This document shows positions 59,474-64,000 of a stretch of DNA of 64,000 bases, piece by piece. The position numbers and the translations under genes were made by a program. Source of the DNA: Promethearchaeota archaeon Loki_b32 (GTDB taxonomy: Archaea > Asgardarchaeota > Lokiarchaeia > Sigyniarchaeales > SOKP01); contig NJBH01000002.1 of the NCBI GenBank assembly GCA_005223125.1, forward strand, positions 62,001 through 126,000. The letters are read 5' to 3'. The notes below the pieces were generated by a model, which was not told the origin of the DNA, did not search any database, and saw only the letters and a program-made list of their open reading frames with translations. Every line of letters begins with the position of its first letter. Position 1 is the first letter of the stretch.

Positions 59474-60958
59474 TCATTTTCTTTTTTCTAAATTAAAATT
59501 ATATTCTAATATCTCATTATACCATTCTAATAAAAATTCTTGCTCAACTCTTCCATTGATTAGAATAAATTGAGCAAAATTATTTAATTCAGAAATCTCT
59601 GATTTAATAAATGCTTGTAAAGAATCGATTTGTCCAAGGGGTATCTCTCGATATGGAATGTGAAATTTTAATGGAATTCTTATTATTTTTATATTTTCAA
59701 ACCCTAATCTAGTGTAAATTTCTCTAAATATATTGCATCCTCCTAGGTCATAATCTAACCATACAAAATATTTAATTTCTGGATTATTTCTAATAATTTT
59801 TTTAAGAATTGACTTCCTAAAATGTCCAGAAATTCCCATTCCTTTAATAAAAATAAGTAATGCGTTATTCTCAGTAGCCCAATTATCTAATACCAGTTGA
59901 GCAAACACCGCGAGATTTTCGATAAGCAAAACTATATCTGCATTCAGCTCAATAGAATTAATATTACTATAAGATAAATTAGAAAATGAAACTGATGGTC
60001 CAGCAATCTTAATAGATTTTCCATTCTGCATTTTTAAAATTAATTCTCCAGAAAATGTAAATGAATCTAATGCCAGTATAAGACCAATATCTTCACAATT
60101 CTTACTCGAAAAGTTCTTTATAATGGAATTAATGTCATTTGAGTATTTATCAAGGACTTTAGAAGGATCTTCATTGAATGAGAGTTCTGATTCCTGAAAT
60201 GCTCTTGCTGATACTTCTCGTAATGTTAAATTGTCTCGATAAATTTGTAACCATGTACACAATCCGTATAAAATAATTAGAAATTTTGGAGGATTGGTTG
60301 CTGAGTTCTGAGGTTTAATTGAGGTTCCGTTATTCTTTATCCATTCAGGATTTCCTTCCTTTAATAATTCTAATTGAACATTTAATAAAGAAAAAATGAT
60401 TTTCTTGTTTGCCTCTAAATCATCTTTATTAAAGATATCTAATGTATTATTAATTTTTTCAATTCCAAGAGCTATTTGCTCTTCTACATTTAAGAATCCA
60501 GTTAATTCTTTCAGCTCTTGTTTTCCATCATCTGTTAAAGAATAATATATTTTTTCATTATTAGATGTTTGAATAACATCAATTCTTTTGAGGATTAACC
60601 CTTTTTGAATAAATCCTTCTGAGATTTCATCAAGATCTTGATTCTTATAATAATTCTTTAATTTCTTTTTCCAAATATTTTCATTGATTTTATCATCCCA
60701 TAGTACTGAGATAATTGATCTGAAGAACGCTAATTCATTTTCTTCGAAATTATAATTTTCAATTGGAATTGTGCAAGTAATTAGTTTTTTTTCTTTTCTA
60801 CGTTTTCCCCAAGTCATTTTATGTAGTGGACATTCTTTAATTTCGAAACTATGAATTACCTGATAAGGCCCCTCAGTTATTTCATATACTTTATTAACCC
60901 ATTCAAATGAATCTGAGGGACATTCGCAAGGTTTTTTCTTAATGCTCTCGGATGGCAT
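59474..60958 (-). CDS. JetD-like Toprim nuclease subunit of a Wadjet-like system
   Basis: 494 residues. The C-terminal Toprim domain has the conserved Glu in LLIENLAVF (E347) and the DxD in FVWLDYDLGG (D402, D404), with a C-terminal GRVEQEFLLEW stretch. The region before it (about 255-290, RDNLTLREVSARAFQESE) matches the JetD-type helical domain. The N-terminus has Cys/His clusters and winged-helix-like segments (residues 75-165). In Wadjet, JetD cleaves DNA loops extruded by the SMC complex. The gene overlaps the SMC gene by 20 bp, so the two are made together. Confidence 0.8.
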   Translation of the reverse strand: MPSESIKKKPCECPSDSFEWVNKVYEITEGPYQVIHSFEIKECPLHKMTWGKRRKEKKLITCTIPIENYNFEENELAFFRSIISVLWDDKINENIWKKKLKNYYKNQDLDEISEGFIQKGLILKRIDVIQTSNNEKIYYSLTDDGKQELKELTGFLNVEEQIALGIEKINNTLDIFNKDDLEANKKIIFSLLNVQLELLKEGNPEWIKNNGTSIKPQNSATNPPKFLIILYGLCTWLQIYRDNLTLREVSARAFQESELSFNEDPSKVLDKYSNDINSIIKNFSSKNCEDIGLILALDSFTFSGELILKMQNGKSIKIAGPSVSFSNLSYSNINSIELNADIVLLIENLAVFAQLVLDNWATENNALLIFIKGMGISGHFRKSILKKIIRNNPEIKYFVWLDYDLGGCNIFREIYTRLGFENIKIIRIPLKFHIPYREIPLGQIDSLQAFIKSEISELNNFAQFILINGRVEQEFLLEWYNEILEYNFNLEKRK

Positions 60959-63830
60959 CAGTTAAATCTCTTACTCGTTTTATTTCTTTATCAAAATTAA
61001 TTAATGTAATCTGAGATTCTTTATTTTGATTTTTCCAAATTTGAATAATATGGGGAAATATTCTTATATAACCGGGTGTAGGGGTATATGGAGATATGCA
61101 AATTAATTTTTTATTAGGTAAATGTTGCTCGATGACCCTTGCTAGAAGTTCCTTATGGTCATCAGCTATATTTTGATCAAACTCGTCCCATACCGAAAAT
61201 GGTGAAGGAGATTCGGCTAATATTGCGATCTCAAATGCTATAGAAGCTCTAAGTCTTTCACCTTTACTAAAATTCGCATATTCGATAGCATCTAATGACC
61301 CATCAATTGTATTTGAGACATTTATATTTAATTGATAATCTCCCTCAATTTCTGTTGGATTGAACTTTAATTCTCCATCTAAATTAAGCCCTCTCATTAC
61401 TGATCTGTAACGACGACTTACTATATCTTGCCATTTAATAAGCTTGTCTTTTAAATTATCAACAGCAATTAAAAATGTATTTTGGCATTCATTTTTTTCA
61501 TATTCATATTGTTGATTTAATTCTTCCAAAGTTTGAATATCTTTTTTAGAAACTTCATAAATTTTGACAATTGAGGAATCTATATCTTGATACTGATCAA
61601 GGGCTGATCTCGTCTCAATAATTCTTTTTTCTAATGCTTCTAATGTTTCAGAAGGTTTCTTGATTTTGTGTAAAATTGTCTTAGCTTCATTGGTTATCGC
61701 ACGATACTGAAAATTTTCATCAATAATATAGTTATCAACTATTGAAACTGTTTCTTGGTTATCCTCAATATTTTCCAAGAGAGTCCAATTCTCTACTAAA
61801 TTATTAAACGTATTTGCGGTGTTCGTTAAATCTTTTATTAATATAGTTAGTTTATTTATATTTTCATTAATAGAATTTTTTTTTTCTTCCCTAGTTTTTT
61901 TAAATCTTTCATTATCCTCTTTCAGACGCTCTATATTTTGTCTAGGAAATGAGAGTATAGAAATTAACTCATTTAATCTATTAGATAAATCTCCTTTTTT
62001 TTCTATAATTTCATCAATATCTTTCTCTTCTTCTCTCAATGCGAGATATTCTAATTTTTTATTTATTGTTTCTAGATTTTGCTGTCTTTCTGAAATTTCA
62101 GATTTAAAATCTCCCATTTGCTTCTTCAAATTTTCTATAAGCATAAATAATCGATTTTTTTCTTTCTCAGGTGCGCCTTCTCCTATCATGTAGGGGGTAT
62201 TGATAAAATGGAATTTTCTTTGAGAATAAATATTATAGGTGTACCCATCTTGGCAATAAATTCTAGAATAAGGGGCATCTTCTAAAAATAATTCCTTTTC
62301 TTCAAAAGTATTCGCGAAATAAAAATTATGCATCATTAAATTCATTAAATCTTCAATTGTTTCTGAAGGAAGTGATTGGGGGCACACTTCTAACAAGTCT
62401 GACCAATCTCGTAATCCTTTTTTTCCCTTTAATACATAATTTTTTCGAGGACTTAAAATAATTGCATCTGATTTTAAATCTCTATTGATTTTTTCAGCAA
62501 TCCTGCCGTGTTTTTCATCAACAACTATACCTGTTTTATATGAAGCTAAAATATTTTCAATATATTCTTGCCATCTTTCAGTTCCTTGTTTAAAATCCAA
62601 AGTCTCATATAATAATTCAGAGTTGATATCTCTTTGTTTTAAGGCATTTTGAACCTTGAAGATATCAGAAGGAATATCAAATTTCTTTTGTTCTAATTCT
62701 TTTAATTTTTTATTATACTCGCGATATTCTCTTTGGATAATTACCAAGTTTGCCTTTATTTCATCTAACTTTTGTTCTTTTTGCTCTTTTTCTTCTTGAA
62801 TGAATAATTGATCAGATATCTCTGAAAGTTCTATATTAAGATTTTGTAAATATGAGATAACAACTTCGTATTTATCTTTATAATTTCTTATCTCATATTC
62901 CATATCATAGACTTCTTGTTGTACTTTATCCTTCTCTTCTTTTTGGGATTGGAATTTTTCTTCTATATTAGTGATTTTAGTTTTATTGTTTTTTATCTCA
63001 TTTCTTAATCTTTCAATATCTTCCTTTAACTTTTCATTCTCTTCATAAATACTTATAAAATCTTTTTGGTTATCATCAAAACTATTAAATGTAAAATGGA
63101 TTTTTGCTTTAAGTTCCTTTATTTGAAGTTCTGCCAAATACCTCTCAAACTCAACCTTTTTTTGATATCTTTTGTAAGTTGCTTCAATATTTTGGAATTT
63201 TATATAAAACTCCCTTAATTTATCATTTGCTTCATCTAATTTCTTGTCAGCCTCATCAAGCTCATTTCTTGTTATTTTAACCTTTTCTTTATAATCTTCG
63301 ATTCCAATAAATTTTGAAACTGCATTATATCGTTCTTTCGGCGATTTTTGAGTCCATATTGCGGTCTGTTGATCATCAATAAAAATAAGAGGGTCTTTCC
63401 ATTCTCCGAAATTTTTTAACTCTTCTTTAGTAATTTTTTTTTCCTCTCCTTTAATTCTTATATAACGTCTATTCCTCTTTTTCTTACCTTTAAAGGCCTC
63501 AAGACCTATAGTTATTTCTTCGTCAATTGGATAGATATTTAGGGCATCTGGGCCTGTATTTAATACAGCTAATTCAATTTTAGCATGATTCTTATAGACT
63601 TTACTTTTAGTACCCCCTTCTTCAATTTCCTCATAAGTAAAAAATTCATTATCTCGTTCAATTTTTCTTCCTAAAACATACTGTACTGCATTAAGGATGT
63701 GTGACTTACCTGAACCGCTACTTCCAGTAACATAGCAACGATCACTGAGATCTCCGAAGGAAATAATCGTATTTTTATGACTTCCAAAATTTTGTAAAAA
63801 TAATTGTTTTAGTATAGGATAACTACCCAT
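60939..63830 (-). CDS. JetC-like SMC ATPase of a Wadjet-like system
   Basis: 963-residue SMC/MukB-like ATPase. Walker A GSSGSGKS at 36-43; coiled coils at about 170-380 and 560-800; a hinge-like globular part at about 390-540 (QRDINSELLYETLDFK, GIVVDEKHGRIAEKI) without a zinc hook; the ABC signature FSKGERLR at 854-861; Walker B in SVWDEFD (D882, E883). It is shorter than most MukB/JetC. Two such subunits with a kleisin would extrude DNA loops. It overlaps the upstream partial gene by 8 bp. Confidence 0.82.
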   Translation of the reverse strand: MGSYPILKQLFLQNFGSHKNTIISFGDLSDRCYVTGSSGSGKSHILNAVQYVLGRKIERDNEFFTYEEIEEGGTKSKVYKNHAKIELAVLNTGPDALNIYPIDEEITIGLEAFKGKKKRNRRYIRIKGEEKKITKEELKNFGEWKDPLIFIDDQQTAIWTQKSPKERYNAVSKFIGIEDYKEKVKITRNELDEADKKLDEANDKLREFYIKFQNIEATYKRYQKKVEFERYLAELQIKELKAKIHFTFNSFDDNQKDFISIYEENEKLKEDIERLRNEIKNNKTKITNIEEKFQSQKEEKDKVQQEVYDMEYEIRNYKDKYEVVISYLQNLNIELSEISDQLFIQEEKEQKEQKLDEIKANLVIIQREYREYNKKLKELEQKKFDIPSDIFKVQNALKQRDINSELLYETLDFKQGTERWQEYIENILASYKTGIVVDEKHGRIAEKINRDLKSDAIILSPRKNYVLKGKKGLRDWSDLLEVCPQSLPSETIEDLMNLMMHNFYFANTFEEKELFLEDAPYSRIYCQDGYTYNIYSQRKFHFINTPYMIGEGAPEKEKNRLFMLIENLKKQMGDFKSEISERQQNLETINKKLEYLALREEEKDIDEIIEKKGDLSNRLNELISILSFPRQNIERLKEDNERFKKTREEKKNSINENINKLTILIKDLTNTANTFNNLVENWTLLENIEDNQETVSIVDNYIIDENFQYRAITNEAKTILHKIKKPSETLEALEKRIIETRSALDQYQDIDSSIVKIYEVSKKDIQTLEELNQQYEYEKNECQNTFLIAVDNLKDKLIKWQDIVSRRYRSVMRGLNLDGELKFNPTEIEGDYQLNINVSNTIDGSLDAIEYANFSKGERLRASIAFEIAILAESPSPFSVWDEFDQNIADDHKELLARVIEQHLPNKKLICISPYTPTPGYIRIFPHIIQIWKNQNKESQITLINFDKEIKRVRDLTDAIREH

Positions 63831-64000
63831 TATTAGGTTCCTCCTCTTTCTTTTGTTGAATTACATCCATCACACTTAATTGTCTAGTGGTTGGTTTAAG
63901 TATTTTCCTCAATTCTAAATAATCTTTAGGCAAATAGGGTTCTAAATTAATATCAGTATATTCTTCATCTATTTCTCTTAATATACGTTTAAGCATTTCT
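63823..64000 (-). CDS. Partial gene upstream of the SMC gene (jetB-position)
   Basis: Only the last 58 codons are in the window: KRILREIDEEYTDINLEPYL, then PKDYLELRKILKPTTRQLSV and a polar tail ending EEEPNNG, with stop TAG at 63823-63825 overlapping the SMC start. In jetABCD order this place belongs to JetB, the MukE-like subunit; the visible part is too short to prove it. The rest of the operon lies beyond the right edge. Confidence 0.55.
   Translation of the reverse strand, partial: EMLKRILREIDEEYTDINLEPYLPKDYLELRKILKPTTRQLSVMDVIQQKKEEEPNNG

Noticed and set aside
59474-60958. Topoisomerase VI A subunit or Spo11
   Set aside because: The Toprim DxD and Glu are shared, but the JetD-like LREVSARAF region, the neighbouring SMC gene, and the lack of a catalytic-Tyr winged helix argue for JetD.
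1-64000. CRISPR arrays, rRNA and tRNA genes
   Set aside because: No regularly spaced repeat arrays, no conserved rRNA segments, and no cloverleaf with a typical GGTTCGAATCC-type arm were found on either strand by eye. A tRNAscan or Infernal run would be decisive.

Overview
The window looks like chromosomal DNA from an Asgard (Promethearchaeota, Lokiarchaeia-like) archaeon. This is inferred from gene content, because no rRNA or tRNA was found. The DNA is very AT-rich. It has three eukaryote-like small GTPases, a longin-like/winged-helix protein beside one of them, a large membrane protein with a longin-like cytoplasmic tail, and archaeal families (NreA, DUF2070, PAC2, HTH_10 regulator, two MoeA paralogues). 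TATA-like boxes and leaderless or short-leader starts also fit an archaeon.

Region 1 (0.4-9.5 kb) is a tungstate/molybdopterin block: tupA-tupB-tupC (oxyanion ABC importer), a PIN/antitoxin pair, then moaC-moaA-moaD-moaE-moeA-moaB/mog-moeA2. It covers tungstate uptake and most of molybdopterin synthesis and metal insertion. Region 2 (9.5-15 kb) holds an FTR1-type iron permease, two unrelated membrane proteins on the minus strand, and a MoxR ATPase with its VWA partner. Fragments of a second FTR1 and a second MoxR lie upstream, scars of an old tandem duplication.

Region 3 (15-31.6 kb) has two small GTPases, a TPR protein, a gamma-carbonic-anhydrase-like protein, cupins (one frameshifted), an HTH_10 regulator divergent from a membrane polyferredoxin, an ABC-2 exporter, two PIN toxin/antitoxin modules enclosed by similar direct repeats, the PCNA-linked repair factor NreA, and a run of enzymes (amidohydrolase, nitronate monooxygenase-like, DUF362 ferredoxin) ending in a QueT-like transporter. 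Region 4 (31.7-49.6 kb) is mainly Asgard-style core genes: the 1117-residue membrane protein, an NSUN RNA methyltransferase, the GTPase plus longin/wHTH operon, DUF2070, PAC2, a nucleotidyltransferase, a MoaD-like gene broken by an ochre codon, an MFS protein with a long helical tail, an Asp/Glu racemase-like protein and an alkylguanine-DNA methyltransferase.

Region 5 (49.6-64 kb) is an accessory, defence-like island: a TumE-type toxin/antitoxin pair, debris of a tyrosine recombinase, tiny overlapping ORFs, a HEPN protein preceded by three 22-bp-period repeats, a PD-(D/E)XK-like protein, and a tightly packed minus-strand operon that runs off the right edge. That operon encodes the end of an unidentified gene (jetB position), an SMC ATPase (JetC-like), a Toprim protein (JetD-like), a TPR protein with a duplicated N-terminal domain, a GHKL ATPase with a C-terminal HExxH motif, an unknown protein, and a second HExxH protein. 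SMC plus Toprim subunits are the core of Wadjet anti-plasmid systems; the four extra genes are not part of the canonical JetABCD set. This is the best candidate here for an undescribed system: a Wadjet-like loop-extrusion nuclease with a GHKL/metalloprotease accessory module.
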